Source: Crenothrix sp. D3
Lineage (GTDB): Bacteria > Pseudomonadota > Gammaproteobacteria > Methylococcales > Methylomonadaceae
NCBI GenBank assembly: GCA_002134785.1
Contig: MBQZ01000011.1
Location: forward strand, 19,099-83,098
Length of the DNA stretch: 64,000 nt
Direction: 5' to 3'
The notes beneath the pieces are model-generated. The model did no database searches and was not told the origin of the DNA. It saw only the letters and a list, made by a program, of their open reading frames with translations. Shown here in pieces: positions 8,820 through 17,705 of this stretch (within the stretch, counting starts at the first letter, position 1; the number at the start of each line of letters is the position of its first letter). Both the position numbers and the translations under genes were made by a program.

Positions 8820-10265
8820 TTAAATACTCGTACCGCCAACGGTCATGCCATCAATTTTTAACGTTGGTTGACCGACACCGACAGGTACACTTTGTCCTTC
8901 TTTACCGCACGTTCCCACGCCTGAATCCAGAGCTAAATCATTACCCACCATTGATATTTTAGTCATCACATCAGGGCCGTTACCGATGAGCGTTGCACCT
9001 TTCACCGCGCGGGTAATTTTGCCGTCTTCAATCAAATACGCTTCACTGGCAGAAAACACAAATTTACCAGAGGTTATATCGACTTGTCCGCCTGAAAAGT
9101 TACGCGCATATAGCCCTTTTTTCACCGAGCGAATAATTTCTTCTGGGTCGCTTTGACCTGCCAACATATAAGTATTAGTCATGCGCGGCATTGGCAAATG
9201 CGCGTAAGATTCGCGTCGTCCGTTGCCTGTCAGTTTAACGCCCATTAAACGCGCATTGAGTTTGTCCTGCATATAGCCTTTCAAAATACCGTTCTCAATC
9301 AATACCGTGCTTTCGGTCGGCGTACCTTCATCATCAATGCTTAAAGAGCCACGTCGTCCCTGTAATGTGCCGTCATCAACCACAGTACATAAATCAGATG
9401 CCACTCGTTCACCAACACGACCACTGAATGCCGATGTGCCTTTGCGGTTAAAGTCGCCTTCTAAACCATGACCAATGGCTTCATGCAGTAAAATTCCCGG
9501 CCAGCCTGAACCTAAGACCACAGGCATCGTACCCGCTGGAGCTTCACCCGCGTCTAAATTAACTAATGCGATTCTGACTGCTTCGCGCCCATAGCCCAGC
9601 GCGGTGTCTTCATCTATAAAATACTGATAATCACAGCGTCCACCGCCGCCCATACTGCCTTGTTCACGTTTACCATTATCGACCACGATAACACTGATAT
9701 TCATGCGCACTAAAGGACGAATATCGGCGTACAACGAACCATCTTGATTGGCAATCAAAACGTGTTCATACACGCCGCTGAGACTGACGATGACTTCTTC
9801 AATACGGGTATCAATTTGGCGCGTTTCGCTATCGACTTTTTTTAATAATGCAATTTTTTGAGTATCAGTTAACGATTTTAAGGGATTCAGCGGCGCGTAA
9901 TAGTGTGCTTTAGGCGTGGCATTTTTGCTCATTAAATTGACTTGCGCATTTTGCCCTAGTCTGACAATCGCTTTCACGTTGTTAGCCGCTTCCAGTAATA
10001 CAGGCAACTCCAAACGGTCGCTATACGCAAAGCCCGTTTTTTCACCTGACACGGCACGAATTCCCGCGCCTTGTTCAATGCTGTGACTACCTTCTTTAAT
10101 AATGCCACTTTCCAACACCCACGATTCAGAGTGACTAGATTGAAAATAAATATCCGCTAACTCAACAGGCGAGCTAAGCAGTTGAGCAAGGATTTTTTCA
10201 ATATCCTGTTCTTGAAGACCCGCAGGCGCGAGGATGGCTTGTTTGGTTAGGTTTAATAGTTCCAT
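8820..10265 (-). CDS. tldD: Metalloprotease TldD
   Basis: This 481-residue zinc protease of the TldD/PmbA family degrades unfolded or flexible peptides and processes modified peptides such as microcins, usually as a heterodimer with PmbA (TldE). The metal site is visible as [12 protein letters not shown] near residue 260, followed by the conserved [19 protein letters not shown] and the C-terminal [19 protein letters not shown]. Length matches the family. In many gammaproteobacteria tldD follows yhdP and a nitrilase gene. Here the order is kept but foreign genes are inserted between them. pmbA is not in the window. Confidence 0.96.
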   Translation of the reverse strand: MELLNLTKQAILAPAGLQEQDIEKILAQLLSSPVELADIYFQSSHSESWVLESGIIKEGSHSIEQGAGIRAVSGEKTGFAYSDRLELPVLLEAANNVKAIVRLGQNAQVNLMSKNATPKAHYYAPLNPLKSLTDTQKIALLKKVDSETRQIDTRIEEVIVSLSGVYEHVLIANQDGSLYADIRPLVRMNISVIVVDNGKREQGSMGGGGRCDYQYFIDEDTALGYGREAVRIALVNLDAGEAPAGTMPVVLGSGWPGILLHEAIGHGLEGDFNRKGTSAFSGRVGERVASDLCTVVDDGTLQGRRGSLSIDDEGTPTESTVLIENGILKGYMQDKLNARLMGVKLTGNGRRESYAHLPMPRMTNTYMLAGQSDPEEIIRSVKKGLYARNFSGGQVDITSGKFVFSASEAYLIEDGKITRAVKGATLIGNGPDVMTKISMVGNDLALDSGVGTCGKEGQSVPVGVGQPTLKIDGMTVGGTSI

Positions 10266-10355
10266 AGGGTTTTAATGTTCAAGGTGTTAGGTGGATTGAG
10301 CTTTATTATCAAGCTAAGTTTGTAAAATTCACTCTACTTTAGAGATTTTTAATCA

Positions 10356-10787
10356 TTATTTTACCCAATTTGGATTTGTTAATTTGTCGTAACCGCGTTT
10401 CTCCATAAACTGCAAAAACTCCCTTTTGTCGGTAGTAGGAAATTCAACTTGTATTTCATTGGCTAACTTTTGTAAAACACTATCACCGATTGAATCTGCG
10501 AATTTGCCGCGTAATGCTCTTTCATACCATCTCAACAAGTCGGTTTCGGTAACGATACTTTGTATTTTCGACTTCCAACCCAGTTGATTAAGCAAGGAAA
10601 TGATTATTTTTTGTTCAGCCGCTTTACAAACAATCACAATGCGGTCGGCAGATACTGATGAAACAATATTTTCTGCTAGCTCTTCGGCTAATGAAAGATG
10701 CTTGATTTGTATGGCGAGTCCAAAGTTTGCCCACATATCTAAGCCTCTATCGGCGGCATTAGTTACACCGACACGGTGTGTCTGGCT
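10356..10787 (-). pseudogene. Truncated type II restriction endonuclease (HaeII-like C-terminal part)
   Basis: The ORF track gives 126 residues from an internal ATG. The open frame continues 17 codons further upstream, reading VGVTNAADRGLDMWANFG before meeting a TAG at 10788-10790, with no start codon there. The segment DRGLDMWANFGLAIQIKHLSL is what I know from HaeII-family restriction enzymes, whose full length is roughly 350 residues. So the N-terminal half or more is missing. The C-terminal part stays open to a normal stop. Its neighbour is a C5-methyltransferase, the right partner type. HaeII assignment is from recalled family sequence and is moderately sure; truncation is seen directly. 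Confidence 0.65.
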
Positions 10788-10794
10788 CTAAGTT

Positions 10795-11370
10795 TTACCA
10801 TAAAGCATCAAGAGTTGTATTTAAAGTTCCGCCAGTTGGATGTGGAGCATTTATAAAATTAGGTTGTAGCGACAATCTACTAATTAAAGAAGGTAAAACC
10901 TGCTGTGCAATGTCCCCAAATGCTATTATTTTTACATAATTTTTTTGCTGCAAAATGGTCAACAAGCGATTAGAGCAACAGCAAACAGCCATTACATTTG
11001 GCTTGGCATCTCTATTTTCATTGCTGTTAGGGTCTTTATCTGGAAAACATTGCACCACATTAACAATATCGTAATCAGTACGGGTTGGACTTGAAGTATT
11101 TCTGCATTTTTGTTCTCGTTCCCATGACAGTTTAATCCTGCTGCCAGCAGTTCCTCCTCGTTTAATTTCTGGATATAAAGGTATTCCTTGTTTCATCCAT
11201 TCTTCTTCGCCAGGTGCTTGGAATACAAGCAAAGTATCACTACCATTATCTTCCAAACCAACAGGTGCAAGCGTTCTGGTTGTTTGATAGCTTGTATTTA
11301 TTAAATGTGCTTGGTTGCAATATGGGCAGTTTTGGCAATGTTTACCGTATGAAAAGTTTCTTTGTGGCAT
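10795..11370 (-). CDS. Uracil-DNA-glycosylase superfamily protein
   Basis: This 191-residue protein has the superfamily layout. A motif-A-like segment (LLVFQAPGEEEW, then RGGTAGSRI) near residue 50 is followed by NVVQCFPDKDP in the middle, a helix-strand IIAFGDIAQQVLPSL, and the late APHPTGG that fits motif B. An N-terminal cysteine cluster (CQNCPYCNQ) and later cysteines could hold an Fe-S cluster, as in family 4/5 enzymes. Its start overlaps the end of the upstream methyltransferase gene by 70 bases, implying coupled expression. A role in repairing deaminated cytosine or 5-methylcytosine made by that methyltransferase is inference. Superfamily call is fairly secure; substrate is unknown. 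Confidence 0.72.
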   Translation of the reverse strand: MPQRNFSYGKHCQNCPYCNQAHLINTSYQTTRTLAPVGLEDNGSDTLLVFQAPGEEEWMKQGIPLYPEIKRGGTAGSRIKLSWEREQKCRNTSSPTRTDYDIVNVVQCFPDKDPNSNENRDAKPNVMAVCCCSNRLLTILQQKNYVKIIAFGDIAQQVLPSLISRLSLQPNFINAPHPTGGTLNTTLDALW

Positions 11371-12341
11371 AACGTTTCTCTAAAGTTAGTTAAATCAGTG
11401 AAGTCAATTGACTTATTTACTGGTGTGCAACTTTGCAATGTTTTCATCATTTCCCCCGCTATCGCTTTAATTACAGGCACAGACACCGAATTACCTGCCA
11501 CTTTACGCACGCCTGAATAGGGTATGGTAATTTTGAAATCGTCAGGAAAACCCTGTAAGCGTAACATTTCCCTATCGGTCAAGCGTCTCACACCATTGAC
11601 CACTAAATAGTTATAACTGCCACCCGCTCTTAATGCACACGAATACGGCAACGCAGAAATATTGCCGCCTATATTTTGATGCCATATTGATGGAACAGGA
11701 GGCGTGCCTTTTACCGCATTCAGACGATTTTGTTTGATGGTATCTGACAGAAAATAGCTTTGTGGTATATCGCTATCGGCTTGAAGAATAGACGTTAGCG
11801 GCTGGTAATAACCTAATGGCGTGGGAAAATTAAAATGCAGCGGCTCTAAGAAACCGACTAAATAAATGCGTTCGCGTTTTTGCGGCAAACCAAAATCTAA
11901 AGAATTAAAAACTTTTGTATAAACCGTATAACCCAGTGCTTTTAACTTTTCTACGATCACCGCAAACGTTTGACCATTATCGTGAGTAGTCAGACGTTTT
12001 ACATTTTCCAGCAAAAAAGCACGCGGTTTTTTGGCTTTAAGTATGGCTTCAATATTAAAAAATAATGTGCCTCTGGTATCAGCAAAACCTAAACCTTTCC
12101 CTGCAATACTAAACGGCTGACAGGGAAAACCCGCTAATAAAATATCGTGGTCTGGAATACTTTCTGGGTCAATGAGATTAATATCGCCGTGTGGTTTTTC
12201 ATTAAAATTGGCTTCATACATGGCTTGCGCATCTTTGTCCCACTCTGAAGAAAATACGTTTTTACAATCGTAAGCCTCAAAGCCAAGGCGAATGCCGCCA
12301 ATGCCTGCGAATAAATCAATAAAGGTAAAAGAATGGTTCAT
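11301..12341 (-). CDS. DNA (cytosine-5-)-methyltransferase, type II
   Basis: This 346-residue enzyme shows the ordered C5-methyltransferase motifs. Motif I is FIDLFAGIGGIRLGFE. Motif IV, with the catalytic cysteine, is GFPCQPFSIAG. Motif VI is LLENVKRL, motif VIII QKRERIYLVGF, and motif IX RRLTDREMLRLQGFP. Motif X is VAGNSVSVPV. The target-recognition region between VIII and IX includes ALRAGGSYNYLVV. The adjacent endonuclease remnant resembles HaeII, so RGCGCY is a possible target, by inference only. The last 70 bases are read in another frame as the start of the glycosylase-like gene. With the endonuclease broken, it may now be an orphan methylase. Confidence 0.93.
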   Translation of the reverse strand: MNHSFTFIDLFAGIGGIRLGFEAYDCKNVFSSEWDKDAQAMYEANFNEKPHGDINLIDPESIPDHDILLAGFPCQPFSIAGKGLGFADTRGTLFFNIEAILKAKKPRAFLLENVKRLTTHDNGQTFAVIVEKLKALGYTVYTKVFNSLDFGLPQKRERIYLVGFLEPLHFNFPTPLGYYQPLTSILQADSDIPQSYFLSDTIKQNRLNAVKGTPPVPSIWHQNIGGNISALPYSCALRAGGSYNYLVVNGVRRLTDREMLRLQGFPDDFKITIPYSGVRKVAGNSVSVPVIKAIAGEMMKTLQSCTPVNKSIDFTDLTNFRETLCHKETFHTVNIAKTAHIATKHI

Positions 12342-12389
12342 ATTTCTCCGCTGTTAAAGCATCCATGTAACCTGTGTTCAATCAAAAGA

Positions 12390-12992
12390 TTAAGACCCGT
12401 TATAGTCGAGTTTTAAGTCGTCATGGAGAATGCTGTATAACAACCGCAAGACTTTTTCTGGATTATTGTCGTCTTGCTTCTCTGAAGAATCTACGCCGTC
12501 TTGGTTGTTTGACGCGCCACTTTGTTCAGCGGCTAGGTTTGCCATGACGGCGGTTTCATTGCCTGAACCTTTCATGCTCAATACATAACTGATTTTTTTA
12601 TCGCTGGATAGAAAGCTGAAAAAACCCTCCGATGATTCACCAGAGCTAACGTAATAAACCCGTTTTTCACGATTATAATCGTTGATTTTAAAGTTACTTT
12701 GTTTAATGGCTTGCGCTAAGGCGTACCATGCTTTGTCGATGGGTTGTTTAATTCGTAGTTGTAGTGGACTTGAGTCGGTTAAATACACTTTGTCGCCTAG
12801 TCCTACGGTTTCTGAGCGTTTTTCAATACGGCTGTCATCAACAGCGTAGCTTTCGCTGGGACGAGAAGAGGGATTACTGGGTAGTGTCGGTGGTCGCTCA
12901 AGTTGTGATATATCGCGATAACGGCTGTCGCTGCCTGTTCCACAAGAGACTAAGGCGGTGGCTAGTAATAGGCTTTTAATTAAGGTTTGCAT
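12390..12992 (-). CDS. BamC-like outer-membrane lipoprotein
   Basis: A signal peptide (MQTLIKSLLLATALVSC) with lipobox ALVS-C begins this 200-residue protein. After a linker rich in proline and serine, residues ~75-190 resemble one helix-grip domain of BamC, the accessory lipoprotein of the beta-barrel assembly machine. E. coli BamC has two such domains and about 344 residues, so this is a short, single-domain form. The gene start overlaps the upstream nitrilase-family stop by 13 bases, pointing to cotranscription with the yhdP cluster. Lipoprotein status is clear; BamC kinship is moderately supported. Confidence 0.7.
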   Translation of the reverse strand: MQTLIKSLLLATALVSCGTGSDSRYRDISQLERPPTLPSNPSSRPSESYAVDDSRIEKRSETVGLGDKVYLTDSSPLQLRIKQPIDKAWYALAQAIKQSNFKINDYNREKRVYYVSSGESSEGFFSFLSSDKKISYVLSMKGSGNETAVMANLAAEQSGASNNQDGVDSSEKQDDNNPEKVLRLLYSILHDDLKLDYNGS

Positions 12993-13813
12993 ATTTTTTC
13001 ACACGAAAAACGTTGATGATTTAAGACAGGAAAGGCACTGCGTACTTTTTGTAATCGTTCAGGGTCGATGTCAGCACAGACAAAACCCGCTCCCATTTTA
13101 TAGCAATCTAATATGACTCCCCACGGATCAATAATCATGCTGTGTCCAAAGGTTCGACGACCATTTTTATGAAAGCCGCCTTGATTGGGGGCGATGACAT
13201 AACACAGGTTTTCGATGGCTCTGGCACGCAATAAGATTTCCCAATGTGCAGCACCTGTTTCATGAGTAAACGCAGCAGGAATAATCAGTACGTCTACGCC
13301 TAATTCGCTCATATTACGGAAAAACTCAGGGAAACGTAAGTCGTAACAAATGGCTATGCCTAAGCGACCAAAGGGTGAATCAATGACTAAGGGTTGTGTG
13401 CCTGCTTCGATAGAATCTGATTCGCGGTATACGTCGTTAGTGTTAGGGACGCTGACATCAAATAAATGGACTTTATCATAGCGTGCAACACGTTCACCGA
13501 GATCATTATAAATTAAGCACGCGGCGCGAACTTTATTGGGATCATCGCCTGCAATTGGCATCGTGCCGCCGACAATCCAAACGCCGTATTTTTTAGCGGT
13601 GGCTGATAAAAAGTCTTGAATAACCCCTGTACCCTCGACTTCTTTTACTTTAATTTTATCAGTTTCGTGGTTGCCTACTAAGGCAAAATTTTCGGGTAAC
13701 GCAACTAATTTTGCCCCAGCTTTCACTGCTTCGGCAATCAGTTTTTCAGCCTCTAATAAGTTAGAACTAACGGTTGGACCAGATGCCATTTGTATGGCGG
13801 CACATTTACTCAT
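12980..13813 (-). CDS. Nit-family carbon-nitrogen hydrolase (nitrilase superfamily)
   Basis: The Glu-Lys-Cys catalytic triad of the superfamily is visible: glutamate in VALPENFAL, lysine in RYDKVHLFD and cysteine in GIAICYDLRFPEF. Length is 277 residues. The ORF track starts at 13876, but ATG 13813 is preceded at good distance by AAGGAAA and gives MSKCAAIQMASG, the typical start. It also leaves a 14-base gap after yhdP instead of an overlap. The Nit1/Nit2 group includes amidases that repair deaminated glutathione, the likely role here. The position between yhdP and tldD is the usual gammaproteobacterial context. Confidence 0.92.
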   Translation of the reverse strand: MSKCAAIQMASGPTVSSNLLEAEKLIAEAVKAGAKLVALPENFALVGNHETDKIKVKEVEGTGVIQDFLSATAKKYGVWIVGGTMPIAGDDPNKVRAACLIYNDLGERVARYDKVHLFDVSVPNTNDVYRESDSIEAGTQPLVIDSPFGRLGIAICYDLRFPEFFRNMSELGVDVLIIPAAFTHETGAAHWEILLRARAIENLCYVIAPNQGGFHKNGRRTFGHSMIIDPWGVILDCYKMGAGFVCADIDPERLQKVRSAFPVLNHQRFSCEKICKP

Positions 13814-13827
13814 TGTGTTTTCCTTTG

Positions 13828-16800
13828 TTATTCTTTTTGTTGATTGAGCCATGAAAAGTCGGTGAGACCATTCCACGTTTTTTGCAATAAGCCATCGTTT
13901 TCATGATGTGGAATAACTTTCACGTTACCCCATTTGCCACTGACTAAATATTGTGAGCCAAAGAAAAAGCCATCTTGGTCTTTTCCTGTTAAAGATTTGC
14001 CGATTAATGAAGCGACTTTACCCATGATTGTACCAGCTATAGGCACAGCATCGGCACTTTTTGGCGCGACCATTACGCTATAATCAACAGTGCGCCGCAG
14101 AAAATCAGTGTCGCCTATGAGGGTGATTTTTGCGGGAATGGCATCAACAATTAAATTGTTTGTCCGCGCTTTACCTTGTGCTAAATCAAAATGCCCTGTG
14201 ATGCTGTCAAAGGTTAACCCTTCTTGGTAAATGTCACTAAAATCAAGTTGTAACCGTTTTATCCATTGGGCAACGGCTAATACACCGAGTATGCGTCCAA
14301 AACCTGGTTCAACGCTTAATAAGCGTCCTTCTTTAAATTCAGCGTCTAGCTGTCCTTGCACGTTGGCAATAGAAAACTGTTGCAGTGCGCCTTGCCACTG
14401 CACATTAAAATCAATGACTCCGCTGGTATTAGTGAAATCTTTATTGATGTCCAATCGCTTAAACAGTTCATCTGCACGCGGCATATCTAATCGACCTTGT
14501 GCGTGAGTAATAGATTGTTTGCCATTGACTTGCCAGTCACCTGAAAGCGTCAGTTTTTGCAAATCGCTATTCAGTGCGACATTTTTAAACGCAATGCCGT
14601 TGCTGATACGGTCGGTGATTAGATTTAGCCGCCCCAGTTCGATACCTTGCCAACGGGTTTTTTGGCTAGTTAAGGTGAATAAAGGCATGGCTGCTGGCGC
14701 AAGTGAGGGTGCTTCTGTGCTGTCTTGATTACCCAGTTGTTTAACCAGCGAAAAATCCAGTTCCTCCATGTTCAATGCGATACGGTTTTCGCCTGTTAGG
14801 TCAAAAGGAATGTTAATTTTACCTTTAGCGAATTGGCTGTTGAGACTGCCTGTCCACTGTTTACCATTCGGTTTTAGATTTAAATCAAATAAACCTAACG
14901 GCGTTTTTTTCCATAACGCGGAATCACTGTGAATGTTTATTTCATTAATCGGGGTAGTGGTCGGTGTTGCTGCGACTGGGTCATGTTTCGCAAGTGAATA
15001 ACCAATGTCTAGCCAATTTTGCAAGGCAAGTTGTTCACTGTTGATTTCTAATTTTATCCCTGCTTTAGGTACTGCACTAATATTAGCGGTGCCGATTAAA
15101 ACAGATCCCGCTTGAATGACTTGTTGTTTACTATCGAAGTTTAACGCGGCTTTGAGCTTATTATCATAATTGATGCTAATCGGTAATAATGGCTTATCAA
15201 CTAGGTTAAAAGTTAATGCTAGCGGACGCTGTTGCTGACTGGTTTTCGCTAAGCCATCGGGTAAATCGAGACTTATCCCCACTAGCGTAGATTGTATATT
15301 GAGTTCCGATGGGGTATTAGCATAAGGTAGTTTTAACTCTACTTTATAATCACTAGACCCTGTTGCAAGCGACCAACCAGACATTTTAAATTGTTCGCGC
15401 AGTTCATTAATACCTGCGCGACCAGTGGCGTTAACCGTGGTTTTTTGCTCATCACTTTTAATAGCAATTTTCACGGGATAGCCTAACGCCACCGCATTGA
15501 TATTATCCGTGTAAATGCCTTTTTCGGTGAATTTTAACGCCCCCGTCATTTTATCAATTAATAAGTTCAAGGCGTTGACCGTTAAATTAGCATTGCTTAG
15601 AGTCGCTGTGCCATTAATTTTCGGTGGAATATTAATTAAAGGGACTGTGAGATCCAAATTCACCTCGGTGCTGCCTCGTGTGGTAATGGCATTCGATACC
15701 GCATTGATGGGTAAATTTAAGGGCGTTTTTTGTAAAAACGTTAAGGTATCGGCGATAGTGGCAGCAAACGCGCCATTAACCTGTATGCGATCACATTTAT
15801 CTAACACAGGAATGCTGATATCAGCCTGTTTAATCTGAATGTTATTCGTTTTACCCTGAGCGATATTGATCTGTAAACCGTTTTGAAAAAAGGATACCTC
15901 ACCCTCTACTTCGGTTAAATGTGGCCAATCGGGATGATAAATAAGTTCCAGTTGTTTCGCTTGAAATATGGCTTGAAACACGCCCTGCCCTTTCTTAAAT
16001 GGAAAGTCGATTAGATTACCGTAAAATAACACGTCCCCTTTAGGCACGTTACCGCCGATAAACGCATGATCCAGCCAATAGACTAAGTTAGGATCCATTA
16101 CGCTAATGGGATAATAAGTGCTGGCTTTAGCCATATTTTTACCCGAAAACGCCATTTGTAAATCCATAAACACAGGTAGATTTTCTTTAGGAATAATGAG
16201 TTGCAAGCGGGTTTTACTGTGAATATCGGGCGAGTTTACTTCAAGCATCGAACTGGCGACCCTCCAGTCGTCCGCTGTTTGTTGCCAAGTGAGTGACCCT
16301 TGCAGTGTGTCAATAGGGATAATGTTACGAAACAAAGTTGGGTATTTAAATTGCGCATTAGTCGTATTTAAACGTATAAAACCATGTTGATTATTGCCGA
16401 CCAGCCGCCCTGTGAGATTTTCCACAGCGGGTAGTGATAACAGCGGTTCAATGCTAAGGTGATTAAACCTGCTCGCAATAGCAAACTGTTTAGTGTCAAG
16501 ATTCGCCGATACGGTGAAATTTTCTAATATGCCTTTTGCTTGTGCTTGTGCCAATAGCTTAGCTTGTTCATCCGTTAATGGCGCGAAAAAAGCGGCGAGA
16601 CTGGTAACTTGCTGTATATCACAAGCGGGCGTGACTAGTTTTATACTGTGCAGTTGCTGATGTTCATCACTGACACCTGATACAGTGAATGTAGCAGCGG
16701 GATATTTTTTATCTGCCGTTTCCAATAAAAACCGCTCAACATCCACTTGCCATTGATTGTTAGTCTTTGTCCAAAAAAACAGACTTGAAAAATGATGACT

Positions 16801-17661
16801 AATAAAATCATTTTTATGTTGCCGACTCAGTTGTAATTTCTTTGCTTGTACGTCAGCTATAATGGACACCAGCTGTGAGTTTTGCCACGTTCCCCAGACT
16901 TTGAAATCTCCATTGCCTGATTTAATGCTCATGGTCAGCGGCAACTCTAGCGGAGTCCATTCGGGTAGATTGAGACCTTTACCTTCAATAAACCCAAACC
17001 CATTAATGGCTAATGGCTCAAAAATATTGCCCTTAATATCCAGTGACACGCTTAATGACTCGCCTTGTTTTTTATCTAAATTGATTAACACATTAACGCG
17101 GTGGTGGTTGTCTTTATTGCGTATCATGATATTGACATCATTAAACACCAGTGGCTTGACTTTCTTTTGTTCATCCTGCCATGTTAGCGTGCTTTGTAAT
17201 ACTTGATATTTTCGACCTTGCAATAACCATAGCGGCTGTCCACTGCCTGCTTTTAAACCGACAATCGCGATGCTACCATCAGCTTGTTTTTTTACCGTGA
17301 GCTTCGCGCCTACCAACGTAATCCACGTCGATGCCAACACATCGCGACTCAGTACCAAGTCAACCAAACTAATCCCGATACGCATTTCTTGCAATTGAAT
17401 GGGCGGCGATTCGGTGTTGTTAGTTGGAGTAGCAATGGCAATATCTTCCAGTATCAATTGCGGGCTAAAATGATGAAAATGAGTCTTCAAGTGACCAATA
17501 GTGACAGGTGCTGCAACTTGTTTACTGATTTCGGCGGCTAATTCGAGTTTATAGTAGTCAAGTCCGATCAATAACAAACGCACCGTTAATAAAGCTATCG
17601 CACTAGTAATCAAAGACCAAAAAATAAGGTGGCGCGTGGCGCGTTTAATATGATGAATCAT
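13828..17661 (-). CDS. yhdP: YhdP family AsmA-like protein
   Basis: This 1277-residue protein has one N-terminal transmembrane helix (FWSLITSAIALLTVRLLLI), followed by a very long beta-rich periplasmic region. The end corresponds to the AsmA-like C-terminal domain (for example VAQWIKRLQLDFSDIYQEG and SVMVAPKSADAVPIAGTIMG). YhdP, TamB and YdbH form bridge-like structures that move phospholipids to the outer membrane. Length fits the family. It is downstream of rng with a 44-base gap and upstream of the nitrilase gene, the classical order. The gene is complete. Confidence 0.93.
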   Translation of the reverse strand: MIHHIKRATRHLIFWSLITSAIALLTVRLLLIGLDYYKLELAAEISKQVAAPVTIGHLKTHFHHFSPQLILEDIAIATPTNNTESPPIQLQEMRIGISLVDLVLSRDVLASTWITLVGAKLTVKKQADGSIAIVGLKAGSGQPLWLLQGRKYQVLQSTLTWQDEQKKVKPLVFNDVNIMIRNKDNHHRVNVLINLDKKQGESLSVSLDIKGNIFEPLAINGFGFIEGKGLNLPEWTPLELPLTMSIKSGNGDFKVWGTWQNSQLVSIIADVQAKKLQLSRQHKNDFISHHFSSLFFWTKTNNQWQVDVERFLLETADKKYPAATFTVSGVSDEHQQLHSIKLVTPACDIQQVTSLAAFFAPLTDEQAKLLAQAQAKGILENFTVSANLDTKQFAIASRFNHLSIEPLLSLPAVENLTGRLVGNNQHGFIRLNTTNAQFKYPTLFRNIIPIDTLQGSLTWQQTADDWRVASSMLEVNSPDIHSKTRLQLIIPKENLPVFMDLQMAFSGKNMAKASTYYPISVMDPNLVYWLDHAFIGGNVPKGDVLFYGNLIDFPFKKGQGVFQAIFQAKQLELIYHPDWPHLTEVEGEVSFFQNGLQINIAQGKTNNIQIKQADISIPVLDKCDRIQVNGAFAATIADTLTFLQKTPLNLPINAVSNAITTRGSTEVNLDLTVPLINIPPKINGTATLSNANLTVNALNLLIDKMTGALKFTEKGIYTDNINAVALGYPVKIAIKSDEQKTTVNATGRAGINELREQFKMSGWSLATGSSDYKVELKLPYANTPSELNIQSTLVGISLDLPDGLAKTSQQQRPLALTFNLVDKPLLPISINYDNKLKAALNFDSKQQVIQAGSVLIGTANISAVPKAGIKLEINSEQLALQNWLDIGYSLAKHDPVAATPTTTPINEINIHSDSALWKKTPLGLFDLNLKPNGKQWTGSLNSQFAKGKINIPFDLTGENRIALNMEELDFSLVKQLGNQDSTEAPSLAPAAMPLFTLTSQKTRWQGIELGRLNLITDRISNGIAFKNVALNSDLQKLTLSGDWQVNGKQSITHAQGRLDMPRADELFKRLDINKDFTNTSGVIDFNVQWQGALQQFSIANVQGQLDAEFKEGRLLSVEPGFGRILGVLAVAQWIKRLQLDFSDIYQEGLTFDSITGHFDLAQGKARTNNLIVDAIPAKITLIGDTDFLRRTVDYSVMVAPKSADAVPIAGTIMGKVASLIGKSLTGKDQDGFFFGSQYLVSGKWGNVKVIPHHENDGLLQKTWNGLTDFSWLNQQKE

Positions 17662-17705
17662 GAAAACAGCTTCAAGGTTAAAGGAAAAAGGTCAAACGCT
17701 GAACC

